A DNA stretch of 64,000 nt from Eublepharis macularius (GCF_028583425.1 NC_072792.1:156184676-156248675); one strand, 5' to 3'; positions 23,274-34,715 are shown, counted from the first letter of the stretch. Program-made: numbers and translations. Notes: a model not told the origin generated them from the letters alone.

Positions 23274-23513
23274 TGGTTGTTGGGGGTTTTCCGGGCTGTA
23301 TTGCCGTGGTCTTGGCATTGTAGTTCCTGACGTTTCGCCAGCAGCTGTGGCTGGCATCTTCAGAGGTGTAGCACCAAAAGTGCTACACCTCTGAAGATGC
23401 CAGCCACAGCTGCTGGCGAAACGTCAGGAACTACAATGCCAAGACCACGGCAATACAGCCCGGAAAACCCCCAACAACCATCGTTCTCCGGCCGTGAAAG
23501 CCTTCGACAATAC
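23274..23513. mobile_element. Palindromic Penelope-like unit 2
   Basis: Second copy directly after the first, bordered by AATAATAACATA at 23262-23273 and 23514-23525. CTGAAGA at 23391-23397 is followed by GCCAGC...GCTGGC and GAAA. Confidence 0.7.
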
Positions 23514-23759
23514 AATAATAACATACTTTGTAAGCCACTCTGAGTGGGTGTTAAGTTGTCCTGAAGGGCAGTATATATATATCCGTTGTAGTTGTTGCTC
23601 CTCCAGGACTTAAACAGCATCAGCATAGGCCCACTACATACTTGTACCATACACTTTCACGAGCACATGATCCCATCCCATGCCATATATGTGAGTCACA
23701 AAAGAAAAGGAATCTATTTTATTGATTTCAGTGGGATCAGCCCTATCATATTTGGATCA

Positions 23760-23968
23760 TACCCATAGTATTATTTATTTAGTGTACTTTTATTCTTACT
23801 ACATTGAGGCAGGTTGGCATACATGGATCTCCTGTTCTCCATTTTCCCCCTCTTACAACACCCCTGTGAAGTAGGTTAGGCTGAGAGACAATGACTGGCT
23901 CAAGGGCACCCAGTAAACTTCATTTGAATCTGGGTCTCCCCACTCTAATTACTCACTACTACACGGTG
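23760..23968 (-). mobile_element. tRNA-derived SINE, reverse orientation
   Basis: TTATTTATTTAGTGTACTTT tail, CCCTGTGAAGTAGGTTAGGC body, then TTTGAATCTGGGTCTCC (complement of a box B) and CTACTACACGG. The same type occurs at 34720, 42825, 47648, 50745 and 51000. Confidence 0.65.
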
Positions 23969-24675
23969 ACAGTAACTAGAGGCTATTATTTTGTGCGAGG
24001 AGGCCTGCGCAGTAAATGCAGTTATTGCTCAGTGGTACTCATCTGAAGAACACAAGTATCTATCTAGACCTTTCTCAGAATCATTCCGGCTAGTCTTCTC
24101 TGTAGCCCATGGCCATCAAATGAAGCCATGTGTTTTTTCATCACACTGCAGATAATAAAAATAGCAGCATCTCAGTCTAGAGAATTATTTCTGCCGAAAG
24201 GCTTTGGAAAGAGGAAAAACCAGTAATGGGGCAGGTAAATCAGATGGGACAGAGGGACTGAATAGATTAAAATAGGTGATGAGAACTTTGTAGACATACT
24301 TGTATTCTCTTACAACTACATTACAGCCTCTTGTTCTGCTGTAGAAAACAAGCTTTTCTGAGCACGTGAAGACATACCTCTCCACTGTCCAAATTTGAAA
24401 CATGCAGGTATAAATCATCTTCTGTATCGTGGGCAGCAATATAATATACATGCATTTCCCTTTAGGTGTTAATCATTCACCTCAGCCTAATTTGTTAGCA
24501 TCTCGGGAGAAACCTGCTTCAAAATAACTGTGCAGCGGCAGAATATGTGGCACACACAACATCATATTTCTTCTCTACATAGTATGAAAGCTGGCCTGCC
24601 TAATGAAGGAGGTGATATACTTATGACCCTCTTCTCAATTTCCATAGTGCACCTTGAGCAGTTCATACATATCTT
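23969..24675. other. Intergenic, nothing recognised
   Basis: No supported gene or repeat. Confidence 0.5.
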
Positions 24676-24679
24676 TTGA

Positions 24680-24805
24680 TATGAATACATGAAGCTGCCT
24701 TATGCAGAGTCAGGCCATTGGTCCCTTATGCATATTGTCTCCTCTCACTGGTTCCTTGGAGTTTCAGATGATGGCTGAGATTCTCTAACAGGATCTAACG
24801 CCTAA
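24680..24805 (-). mobile_element. SINE fragment (ATGAAGCTGCCTTA end)
   Basis: ACATGAAGCTGCCTTATGCA, CAGGCCATTGGTCCC and a decayed tail. It is the complement of the 3' part of a tRNA-headed squamate SINE seen more fully at 25940. Confidence 0.6.
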
Positions 24806-25440
24806 CAAAGTGAGGGTATGGGCTAGCCAGGGACAGCATCATTCATACCAGCTTTGAAGATGACCTTCTCTTTCCCTCTTCCTTCTTTGATTTGTACACA
24901 GTCAGTAGCTTTGGACACTGCTGCAGTTTTAAAAATTCAGCATGACATGGATTCTTGCTCTGAGTATAGTGGCCAACCATTTGTGCTCAAGAACGACTGA
25001 GGCCCAGTTTTAAATGACTTTTCTTTGTTTGGAAAGGAGGCAGCTGAATGAATGCACTTTGTGTGAGGGTAGATCCTTCTGAACTCATCATTGGATTAAA
25101 CCACCTCACACCCAGTTTTGACTTACTGTGTCATCATGGAATAACTAGCCCTTTTCACAAATTACAGTGAATACACATATCATCTGTGTACCATGTACAC
25201 TTGTTCTTTGTATGTGCGTTGAACAGTTCTCGTGTACAGTTGAATGCATGATACAAACCCCACATTTATACAGATATCGGTCCCCTGTTTCCTTCATAAA
25301 GTGAATGTACATTGGCTCTTTCTAACAAACAAATGTACATATCTAGAGGTAGGATGCATGTGCTGTTGGAAGAGTAGGATCCAGTGCTGTCTCTCTCCTC
25401 AGGTTTCAGAGGGGGACAAACCAAAGAGTTAGAAAGATAG
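24806..25440. other. Intergenic, nothing recognised
   Basis: No supported gene or repeat. Confidence 0.5.
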
Positions 25441-25442
25441 AG

Positions 25443-25797
25443 ATGTCAGGGCACTCTGTTTACTGTTTACTATTGTTTGCTGCTCAGACTGTCCTTCAAT
25501 ATGCAGATTGCTATTCTCAGGATTTCCTCCTCCTGACTTCCTCACTCCTTCTCTTCCTGGCTTTGTTCCAGGCAACACCTCTCTCCTTCTCCTCCCTCCA
25601 TCTTGGCAGCATGGATGCAGGCCCTGTCCTACAATCCATGGCCATCCTTAGACTAGATAGGTAGTTAGGATCTGTCTCTCCTTCTTTCCTATCAGAGTAT
25701 GGAGTTCCTGCAATAAAGATCTCTTATCTCTTTTCTAAATATAAACCAAGTGTATGATTTTGTTATTTTCATTCCTGTACACACACCAGCCAACAGA
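25443..25797 (+). mobile_element. Possible solo LTR
   Basis: Starts TGTCAGGGCACTC, has CT-rich middle sequence, AATAAAG at about 25711, and ends near ACACACACCAGCCAACA. The TG...CA ends and a polyadenylation signal fit an LTR, but I cannot find a clean 4-6 bp TSD or a partner LTR. Confidence 0.4.
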
Positions 25798-25939
25798 ATG
25801 AGCTCACAACCACCTATAATCATGCTTCCTATGCCACACGATAGACTCTGCTAACGGCCCAAACATGGAATCCTTTAATTAGGTTTCTAGGGCCTACATA
25901 ATGATTTATTTATCATGTGTGTTCCCTGTAACATGACCA

Positions 25940-26104
25940 GGGCTACTAAGTCAGGCCATTGTCTATCAAGGGCAGTTCTGTCTACTCCGATTGAGAGAGG
26001 CTTTCCGTAGTCCTGGGTGGAGGTTTAACTAGTGATGTCAGAGATTAAAACTTGGAAGCTTTGAAAGCAAAGCAGATGCTTTACCACTGAGCCACAGCCC
26101 TTTC
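25940..26104 (-). mobile_element. tRNA-headed SINE, reverse orientation
   Basis: AGGCCATTGTCTATCAAGGG, TCTACTCCGATTG and, at the head end, GCAGATGCTTTACCACTGAG, the complement of CTCAGTGGTAAAGCATCTGC, a tRNA-like box A. It is not a tRNA gene, because the rest does not fold. Confidence 0.7.
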
Positions 26105-26310
26105 CCTTATCATAGCACAAAGTTTTGGAGGAAAGACTGATAGAGTATAACCTGGCCAAAGGGGGAAAACAGTTGCAGTAATGATGTTGTAACAAATGAT
26201 ACCCCTCTACCTTAAAGAAAAAGAGTGTGTGTGCTGCCTGGCTGTCCCCCAAGAAATACTAAACCATTAGTTGACCAGTTTGAGATTGAAATCAACAAGA
26301 GATCAAAAGA

Positions 26311-26564
26311 AATAATAACAACAACATTCGATTTATATACCGCCCTTCAGAACAATTTAATGCCCACTCAGAGCAGTTTACAAAGAATGTCATTATTATC
26401 CCCACAATAAAACACCCTGTGAGGTGGGTGGGGCTGAGAGAGCTCCAGAGAACTGTGACTAGCCCAAGGTCACCCAGCTGGCTTCAAGTGGAGGAGTGGG
26501 GAATCAAACCCAGTTCTCCAGATTAGAGAACCACGCTCTTAACCACTACACCAAACTGACTCTC
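26311..26564 (-). mobile_element. tRNA-derived SINE, full length, uninterrupted
   Basis: Complement of a tRNA-like head at the right (AGTTTGGTGTAGTGGTTAAG and GGTTTGATTCC as boxes A and B), a body with GGTGGGTGGGGCTGAG, and an AAC/AATAAT tail at 26311-26325. It keeps the empty site ACAAAGAATGTCATTATTAT (26380-26399), where two other copies carry palindromic insertions. Confidence 0.85.
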
Positions 26565-26741
26565 AATGTGAATTAAAAGGCAGAATACAGTCTTTAAAAG
26601 TCTGGCTTCATGATCATAGGCAAGAAAACTCAAATCAGATTTTCACTGGCTGGGTGCCTCCAAAGATTATTACTTGTGCCCTTGATCTATTATTTCAAGC
26701 TTTTCCCACACAGCAGCTTTACCTATGACACTGGCTGATTT

Positions 26742-26829
26742 AAAGTGCAGTCCGAAGCAGAGTTACCACCACCTTCTACGTCCATTTAAGTCAATGGGCT
26801 TAGAAGGGTGTAACTCTGCTTAACATTGG
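26742..26829. repeat. Small palindromic repeat (AAGCAGAGTTAC type)
   Basis: AAGCAGAGTTACCACCACCT is mirrored by AGAAGGGTGTAACTCTGCTT around CATTTAAGTCAATGG. It is a common short reptile palindrome. A decayed copy lies at 51798-51920. Confidence 0.65.
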
Positions 26830-26895
26830 CACTATTAATAGCTGGAGCATTAAACAAGAAAAGGGAAGAAAACATGCTTCAGAGAAGAAGTGCTG

Positions 26896-27107
26896 GGCCG
26901 TTTCCAGACGGCCCCCCGCCTCGCGAAACGTCGCGCGTCGTCGCGCGTCGTTGCGCAGAAAACGCGAAATATCGCGTTTTCTCGCGCGAGTTTTGCGCGA
27001 CGTCGCGCAAAACTCGCGCGAGAAAACGCGATATTTCGCGTTTTCTGCGCAACGACGCGCGACGACGCGCGACGTTTCGCGAGGCGGGGGGCCGTCTGGA
27101 AACGGCC
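26896..27107. mobile_element. Perfect 212-bp CpG-rich palindrome, 3-bp TSD (CTG)
   Basis: The left arm (26896-27001) and right arm (27002-27107) are exact reverse complements over 106 bp, with no spacer. The centre is GCGCGACGTCGCGC. The sequence is packed with CG dinucleotides. CTG flanks both ends (26893-26895 and 27108-27110). Termini GGCCGTTTCC...GGAAACGGCC share GGCCGT with the element at 30169, which also has a 3-bp TSD. It is a non-autonomous element of Harbinger-like type by inference. Confidence 0.85.
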
Positions 27108-27110
27108 CTG

Positions 27111-27615
27111 GTCTGTGCAAGATTAGTATTTCTGAACACTGTCGTTCCATGTTATCATTTTCAATATAGTGAGATATATTGACATAGCAAACTTTCTTTA
27201 TTTGTACTTAGGGAAGGTACTAGCAAAGTTTGTTCTTGAGCAGCCTGATATTTCAGTTTCCAAAGATCCTTTATGTATTTGGCAGACCATCAGCAGTGGT
27301 CCACTGCCAGCGCATGGGTCTTGGTAGGTGTCTGACCACGCCATTCTCTTCCTTTGGCCCTGACCCAACTAAAAATACTTCTAAAGGATGTTTTTCCCAC
27401 CAAAGCAATGGCATCACTCAGCATTCATGGCTCTCAGTCTTTGCTTCCAGGAGCCCTCTCTGTTTGACTGCAAGTTCTGTCCTGGTTAGTTGGTTCCTGC
27501 TCAGTGATTCCAGACTTCCTGACTGACTTTTTCATAACTTACTCTGGCCATTGACTTCTCAACTCAATTACTCTTCAGCTTGATTTCCTTGGATTTTTAC
27601 CTTCTTATGCATACT
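27111..27615. other. Intergenic, nothing recognised
   Basis: No supported gene or repeat. Confidence 0.5.
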
Positions 27616-27618
27616 TTT

Positions 27619-28150
27619 ATTTATTTTATTTTTATTTATTTTATTTTTAACCCGCCCTCCCCGCAAGCGGGCTCAGGGCGGGGTACAACATTTATTAAAA
27701 AACAACTTAAAATCAATCATAAAAACAGCAACAGATAAAATACTGTGCCCCTTTCGGGGCTACCAGCATCAGTGGACTCTCCATACCCCTTGTAGAGGGA
27801 GACTGGTAGAAGGCTCAGCAATGATGGGCTAAAATTAGCCTCCACCATATGCCTGGCGGAACATCTCTGTCTTACAGGCCTGCTTAAATGACACAAGATC
27901 CTGGTGGGCCCGAGTGTCCTCAGACAGAGAGTTCCACCAGGTTGGGGCCAGGACTGAAAAAGCCCTGGCCCTGGTAGAGGCCAGCCGAGCCTCTCTAGGG
28001 CCAGGGACCACCAGTAGATGTTTTCCAGATGAACGAAGTGCTCTCTGGGGCACATACCGGGAGAGACAGTCACTTAGGTATGCTGGTCCCTGTCCATTTA
28101 GGGCTTTATAGGTCAAAACCAACATCTTGAACCGGATCTGGAATTCTACT
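27619..28150 (-). mobile_element. L2/CR1-type LINE, 3' end of ORF2, reverse orientation
   Basis: Minus-strand frame 28125-27835 reads LVLTYKALNGQGPAYLSD..., then 'YVPQRALRSS' and 'RAFSVLAPTWWNSL', a very typical polyprotein C-terminus of L2/CR1-like LINEs. Downstream is a 'CCCGCTTGCGGGGAGGGCGG' tail and ATTTATTTT repeats. The frame is open for 96 codons, so this copy is fairly young. Confidence 0.75.
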
Positions 28151-28282
28151 GGGCTTCAAAATGGAATCTATTTCAAAATGCTCAATCCTGCCACCACTTC
28201 CTGATAACTCTCCCTATCAGGACTAACAGAGTCAAGAGACTCAAGTCTTATAACTCATGTGATGCCATAAACCAATTATTCA

Positions 28283-28370
28283 TGTCTGGAGAAGGGTGCT
28301 CTGACTCTCGAAAGCTTACACTCTGAAAATCTTGTTAGTTTCTAAGGTGCCAGTGGACTCAAATCCCAAT
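28283..28370 (+). repeat. Penelope-like 3' end fragment
   Basis: CTGGAGAAGGGTGCTCTGAC, TCTCGAAAGCTTACACTCTG, AAAATCTTGTTAG and GGTGCCAGTGGACTC. It is the same type as at 21566 and 61080, with the core CTGGAGA in place of CTGANGA. Confidence 0.55.
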
Positions 28371-29570
28371 GATTCTCCTATATCTGAAAAGTGCAACTCA
28401 CTACTAAAAATTAAAATCAACATGTAAGCCTTAGGTTTACCCAGTTTTTTTTTTCACTTTCCCCCTTGAATGGCAGTGCTCACCAACCACCTTATTACAA
28501 ATTCCATTCAGCTTCAAAACAGATTTGCCATGTGGCACGGCTGCTGGTGATTTCCTATTCAACAACCACAAATCCAGGCCTCCCTTTAGGTTCCTGTGGA
28601 TTGCTACACCCTTCTAAGCCTGTTGACTTCCAAGTATTGAGATGGGCGCAACACTACTTAGAACTGCACTGCTAATTACTTAGTTCTTTAGATCCAGGCT
28701 ATAATCTTTAAAATAAGGAGCAGAACTTTTCCTTCTTTTTTAAAATGCTGAATCCCTGTGGGAAGCCATTTGGTGAAGACTCTGCTAGCTCCCATGAGTC
28801 GTCTGTTCAAGCTCCTGAATCTGTAGCATGTTTTACCCTTCGTTGGTTCTTAACACAATCTTGAAATTATTGTTTTGGAACTGCTCTATTGCACATAAAA
28901 GAAAACAGGCCAGACAAAGCAGATTAAAGCTGGGAGCTGGTGTAGAAAGTGGAAAATGTGCAGTGGAAGCAGTCATGCAGCTTTTGCCTTTGCTTCAGTG
29001 GAAATGAAGGACACGAACGAGAAGACCCCTAGCAGAGGTGAAGCTTTGAGTGAACCTACCCAGATGGCAGATGACATGGGGGTGATGGGGGGGGGCAGCA
29101 TTCTATTCTCTGGATGCCTCTGACAGCTCTCCGTCAGCTTGCCCAGCGTTGCTCAACAGAAACAGATGGGAAACAAATGGAGAAGCGGGGAGGCAAGGTG
29201 AACACAAACTGACTCATTTATCCTGTGTTTAGGCAGAGAAGATGTGCTAGAAAATACAAAAAACATTAAACGTTTCAAAGTGTATTTTACATATGCTTAG
29301 CTCTAACCAACTATTAAAAAATCTACAGGCAAACTATGAAGTGAAGGGCCCAAGCTGCACTGAGATTCCACCCTTCTTCCAACTATTTGACAATCTTCAT
29401 TTTGCTAGAAATGTTCTGGGAGTTTGCCTGAAAGCAACAGCAGCATTCAGGGCCAACTATAGTGGAGGACAGGAGAGCCATTTGGCCTGGGCCACAAGCT
29501 CAAAGAAGCCACAGATTTAGTTAAATTTTTGGCCTTTAATAAGCTTTGCAACTTGATTTTGTATGCATCC
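28371..29570. other. Intergenic, nothing recognised
   Basis: No supported gene. A short G run is at about 29087-29095. Confidence 0.5.
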
Positions 29571-29574
29571 TTGT

Positions 29575-29848
29575 TAGGGTTGCCAGCATGGTCTTGGCAA
29601 ATGCTAGTATATATTAAGGGCAATGCCTGGAGTGGGTGAAGTTTGGGGAAGATGTGACATCACTCCTAGGTGACCCTCTAGGAATGTCCTCAATCTCTGT
29701 GGTAAAGACTATAGAGATATGGGGAAATTCTTAGAGTGTTGCCATGGAGGAGGCCTTTCCCCCCCCCCATTCCTCAATTTCTCAACAGCAGGGGATTAAG
29801 GACAAGGGCAGAGGTTTGCCCACCATGAGTGAGCAAATGGCAATCCTA
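29575..29848. mobile_element. hAT-type MITE (TAGGGTTGCC family), aged
   Basis: Starts TAGGGTTGCCAGCATGG and ends AAATGGCAATCCTA. The 8-bp flanks match only 5 of 8, so the TSD is decayed. Confidence 0.55.
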
Positions 29849-30165
29849 ATCTCTATTGGACCAACATGTGAGATGTGACACACTCTCATAAGCAAATTAC
29901 TGACTGATCTGAAAAAAGAGATAGGGTTCAACTATGAGACAAGAGAGTTTGAACAGACTCACCACGTTTAATATCAGCTGTGGAAACTAGATTTTCACCA
30001 AAATAATTGGTGTACTTGCAAAGCCATTAGTTAAATTTATAAAACCATATTAACCCTCACTCTTTTTTTTATTCCAGGGAAGGCCTGGTAGCCTCTGTTC
30101 ATATATGCCCTAAAGCTCAATTTAAATGTGATGCTTGTAAGCAAGAAAATCTTAACTTATGTGAT
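29849..30165. other. Intergenic, nothing recognised
   Basis: No supported gene or repeat. Confidence 0.5.
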
Positions 30166-30168
30166 GTT

Positions 30169-31053
30169 GGCCGTCGTCACACGGGCTTAAAATTAGCGCG
30201 AAAATTGCGCAATCTACCGCAAAATTCCCACCTTATTCTGGCACTGTTGCGAGTCTGAGATTTCTCCTCTGGTCTCAATTTTCACGCTATAATCTGCTTC
30301 CGTGTGACCATCCGGCATCGATTTCTATCCCATAATGACGGAATTTTCCCTTTCTTATCTTGACCCGTTATCCCAGACGCCCTTTCGCGCTATCCTGCAG
30401 CAAGCTCCTTTTTTTTTTTTTAAACGTCCTTATATCGCTATAACGTCATAATATTATAAAAATACAAAGCAATGAAAGAGTGTTCTTTCTATGCTGCTCG
30501 AGCAGCATAGACCGAAAAAGTCTTTCCGCTGCCCTTCGCCGCCGACGGAGGGATCGCAGGTGTGCATGGCACAGAGCGAACGTGCTCTGAACCATCAAAA
30601 CAACCAGTTGGGCCACCAGAACTACAAGTTCACTCGGTGGAGCCATGGTTGAGTCTTCGGTGATGGGGATCACGTCAGACAGGGGCTTTTCTCAGAACAA
30701 GAGTATATTTATGGATGTTCAAATTGGAAAAAAAAACAATCTTAGCCAATGTTCAAGCTGCTTCTAGGGCGGGAAAACTTGGCCAACCTATCCTGCTCTT
30801 TTGGGGTTGGGCTAACGTTTGGTTATAACGATGTAATGTCGTTATAACGCAATAAAGCGGGAAAAAAATTTTAAAAAGGGGGGGAGGAGTTTTTTCTGTG
30901 CCCGTTCAAAATGACGGCACAGAGCGCTACGGTGTGAACAACTCGAAGCGGGAGGAGACGGTATTTGACAAAAGATTGCATCATAGCACCGATAGGAACA
31001 ATAGCGCCACATAATGGAAATTTGACGGAATAAACGCCCGTGTGACGACGGCC
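30169..31053. mobile_element. Harbinger-like DNA transposon derivative, 18-bp TIRs, 3-bp TSD (GTT)
   Basis: The exact terminal inverted repeat GGCCGTCGTCACACGGGC is at 30169-30186, with its complement at 31036-31053. GTT flanks at 30166-30168 and 31054-31056. The 885-bp interior is rich in TATAACG/CGTTATAA motifs (30433-30448, 30824-30851). It holds a minus-strand 75-codon frame with an Arg-rich stretch (RSLRRRRRAAERL), which may be a remnant of an N-terminal protein segment. There is no complete transposase, so it is probably non-autonomous. Confidence 0.8.
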
Positions 31054-31079
31054 GTTGTGTGAGGCTAGCATTGTGTTTA

Positions 31080-31232
31080 AACTGGGCTACTGTATGTGCA
31101 ATGTCACTATGTGAATGTTCTTGTTGTTTGATTATATTGTATTTTCACTTGCACTGTGTAAATCCGCCTTGGATCTCAGTGAGAAAGGAGAACTATAAAT
31201 AAAATTATATAATAAATAAAAATAAAATAAAA
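31080..31232 (+). mobile_element. L2-like LINE 3' tail
   Basis: TGTAAATCCGCCTTGGATCT, CAGTGAGAAAGGAGAACTAT then AAATAAAA-type tail. The same ending occurs at 48620. Confidence 0.65.
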
Positions 31233-31875
31233 TGTTAGCATGGCAATGCAGTACTACCCCGGATCTCTGACATGCTAACATTTTACATGTAGTGGCAGAG
31301 GGAGCAATACACTGTGCATGTACAGAGTTCTATCTATTTGCTAGTATCATTTTTAAATCAAAATTTAAAGTAGGGAAGGGCGAACAAAAAGCCATATCCA
31401 TTCCTTACCAGGATGCCCACCATTGTGTTAGCAGTCAAGCCATACCCTCATGCTATTAAAGAAGCTTATAAATATGGACATATCATAAGCCTTTTCCCCA
31501 TGTGCTTTAAGCACATGGTACGTTGCCTGGCTAGGCAGAACAGTTCCCAGCTCTGGCTGGAGATGGAAAATTACTGAAACATGAATCATGAGGCAGGACT
31601 GGCTAGCAGCTCCACACCCCAGAGATGTGCATAGATGTAAAGACAAAAGGTCTTCCAAGAGTTTCTGAATTAATCACCCACACCCTGCCAATCTTCCCCT
31701 GCTCTCCTTCCTAATCAGAGTTAATTGAGGACCTGATAAACTCTTCCCTTCCACTGAATACGGGTCATCGATCACTTTTTTTTAACTTATAGTTCCACCC
31801 AGGAGAAGGTATAATCAAACCTTTCCTATTTTATTGTCTCATCTTCAGAAACAGCCATCAAGCTATTATTTTGGG
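31233..31875. other. Intergenic, nothing recognised
   Basis: No supported gene or repeat. Confidence 0.5.
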
Positions 31876-31879
31876 GCAG

Positions 31880-32250
31880 AGACATCAGTTTTTGCCCCAG
31901 GATTTATTTTGCAGTATAATTGGGCTCTCAGCTATGTGTGCAATGTGTGTGTTCTGGAACCTTCCATATGCCATCACATACATCTGAGCCCTCACCCCCT
32001 TCTATGAGATGCTGGTCGTCCTCGCTGCTACTTCCACAGACTTTCTTCTCTCCCAGGGCTGGTAAATATAACTTTTCTTGGAATCTCTCTCCCTCTTCCT
32101 CACTGATCTCCTAGTTAACTCTGTGTGTGTGTATTTCATGTGATTGCTCTCTTGCTGCTCCTTTAATAAAAACTGTTCCTGTTGAACATCTGCCTGTCTA
32201 TTTGAGTCCTCCAAAGGAGCAATCTTCGTATATATTGGTGGAGATCTTGC
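31880..32250 (+). mobile_element. Possible LTR 3' portion
   Basis: TTTAATAAAAACTGTTCCTG (polyadenylation-like) at about 32161, CT-rich text before it, then TATATATTGGTGGAGATC, which resembles the start of a primer-binding region after an LTR. No internal coding region or second LTR is visible. Confidence 0.3.
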
Positions 32251-32339
32251 TAGTTACCCCCTCTTACTGCGTCTCCTTGTATGCTAATTCCCCCAACTCA
32301 CAAGGAGCCCCCCCCCAATTTGGGCAAAAATTGAATTAG

Positions 32340-32700
32340 AGCCACTTCTCCCAACCAGAGTTCTATGAAACCCTGAAGTTCTGCAGAACATCATCTGGGG
32401 TTCTGTGGGTAATTGTGGAATAAATAAACAAAATTTTTGAAATATCATGTAAAATTCCAAATATCCCTCAAAATATCATGGTCATTAACGCTATATTTAG
32501 TTGTACTGTGTGTTCATTTTGTATTGTTAAACTGACAATACAAAAGATAATAATTTAGTAGTAATTGAATTGCACTATCTGCCACCAACTTTTTATGGCC
32601 TGTAAACATTTTCATAGCTAGGAGTTCCTTGGGATCTGAAAAATTAATTTAGGGGATCCTCCATGAAAAAAATGTTGGGAAACACTGGGTTAGAGAAACC
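32340..32700. other. Possible old DNA transposon
   Basis: Outer text CCCAACCAGAGTTCT...AACACTGGGTTAGAG has the flavour of an old element (GGTTCTGTGGG, GTTGGGAAACACTGGG), but the ends do not form a clear inverted repeat. Confidence 0.25.
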
Positions 32701-34715
32701 AACTATCTGGAAAAGTTTTTTACTTTTACTATAATAATCAATAGAGATTTCTTTAGCAATCCATACCTGAACCTGAAAACCCACAATCGGCAATGAAATG
32801 TAAAGCACTGTTACAATCTAATAATTTTTTTTACCTAAGTACAGCATTTCTGTGTGCAAGTCATGATGATGAGTACTGGATGCAATATTCACTTATGGTC
32901 TCTGTTTACTTGTGGATGATAAACTGAATGATAACAGATCACCTTTTTACTGTTCTGTGGACCAGACTGATAGAAAGATTCAGAGTTAACACAACCACAC
33001 AAGTAACATACACAGTTGCTCAGGTAACAATCTCTTTAGGGGCACCAATGAAACAGTGTGCTCTGTATCAAGCGTGCCCCAAGATTTCTTTGAATGTCTC
33101 TGGTAGAGGGTTCTTCTCAGAAGAGCATAACCAGATTGGAAAGCCTGGAGCAACATCAAGATAACTTTGAAACATCTGTGTTTGTTATCTGGAGAACAGC
33201 AAGCAACAGAACAAGAGGCCACAACCAGGCTTAGGCTACGCTAAGCCCTCTGCTTGTTTTCTCCGCTCTTGTAACTTGATCCTTTTAAAATGTTTTTTTC
33301 CTCATAGGATGTCTGTGAATAGGCCTTAAAGAAACAGTACCAATAAATTTAAATTACAGAGGGGTACAAGTATACAGCATTTTGGAAAGCTGGGAAAGCT
33401 GTCACTGAAAGGATACTTCTAATTTTGTAGGGCTGGGTTAGTAACGTTCAGTTTTTCAGTTTTACAGCCCTATGATTTTGATAGACTAATATACTACTCT
33501 ATACAGTTCTTCTCAGGAACCCATTTTGTCACACAGTGAAGAGCTTCCAGTGAACATTTTGTTTTGTTGTGTTTTCTTTCCTCTCCTGGTCCACTCTTGT
33601 GTTTAACTCTCTCCCCTTTCCCCATTACATTTGACGTCAAATTACCACAAAAGTTGTGGCTATCTGTCTTTCTAGCTGAGGTTTTATAAACCCTATCCAC
33701 AATCTGTGGGTTATCTGAGGTGCTCATATCTTTTAAGGGAGAGGATTAGGATTTAGGTCCAACCAATTTTGTTTATTTTTAGCTTCAAATTCTGGCTTCC
33801 CATCTGTGTTGTTTTTTTTTACCAGCTTCAGTTATCCACTTATGCCTTTCATTAGTTCTTTTGAAACTGTTCTTTGCTTTGCCTAGAGGTCTCCTCTTTG
33901 CGATACATTCTCCACATGTTGTCCATATGGCTCTATCAAGTGACTTTATTGTATTTTGTCCCTTTTCTTCTTGTATTGGCTAAGTGCCCTTTTTCACAAT
34001 GATAAAATTTATTAATTATTCATTAATATATTTCTCATGTATTAATTGCTAAACAATTAAAACTAATTTGTAGCTTTTGTATAGTATTTGAACAGTCAGA
34101 AGAAATATTTATGATGTTTCCACATTCCTTTGGGCTAGAACCAGCAAAAGCATTTGCCTGCACAAGCTGCATGAAAATTATTCATATTTATTTCAAATGG
34201 GCTTGTGCAGGAGAACTTCCCATCACATCATGCTCTCTGCAAATGCTGAATTCTGTCATGGAAGCTGTGTTTCATTTCTGGGTTTAGTGACACACAATCC
34301 AAGTGCTACAACTTCAAAAACTGTCCTTTTGTAGCTGAAACTCAAACTTTATGAGACTCAAAACACTTTGTGATCCTTCAAAAACAAATGAGAAGAATAC
34401 TAATAATTTCTGTCATGGATTGCAGTAAATAATTTCAGCATCAATGAGGAAAGTGCTTCATAGTTTTAACTGCTTTCTTACCCAATAAGCCTGTAATGTT
34501 GGACATGATTATATCTATTTTAAAGCCCAGGAATTAACTAAAACTTCAGAACCGCAGCTTGTCCAAGGTACTCCAGGTCACATACACACTAGACATTTAC
34601 AGTGGTACAAAACTGCTTTAAACTTCTGTGGTCTACCTAAAAGGATCCTGAAAAGGTAGTGTCAACAATAATCCCCAATCTGTCTGTCTTTCTAGGTTCT
34701 CTTGAGGAGCCATGT
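32701..34715. other. Intergenic, nothing recognised
   Basis: AT-rich, with no supported gene, exon or repeat. Confidence 0.5.

Larger units (their letters stand above)
22990..23600 (+). mobile_element. tRNA-derived SINE body, interrupted by two palindromic units
   Basis: CACCTCACAGGGTGATTG on the left and CTTTGTAAGCCACTCTGAGT with CCTGAAGGGCAGTATATA on the right are the body and tail of the same SINE as at 26311. The tRNA-like head is missing. The two halves are separated by 23045-23513. Confidence 0.8.

Noticed and set aside
23009..23650. Several frames containing EDASHSCWRN / MPATAAGETSGT text
   Set aside because: They are translations of the palindromic repeat. Such text recurs in mispredicted reptile proteins, as far as I recall.
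26065..26104. tRNA-like sequence (CTCAGTGGTAAAGCATCTGC), also at 26540 and 50500
   Set aside because: These are SINE heads. Downstream arms of a tRNA cloverleaf are missing.
26826..27182. Open frames on both strands over 26.8-27.2 kb with the same protein text
   Set aside because: They arise because the sequence is a perfect palindrome, so both strands read alike. There is no evidence of a gene.
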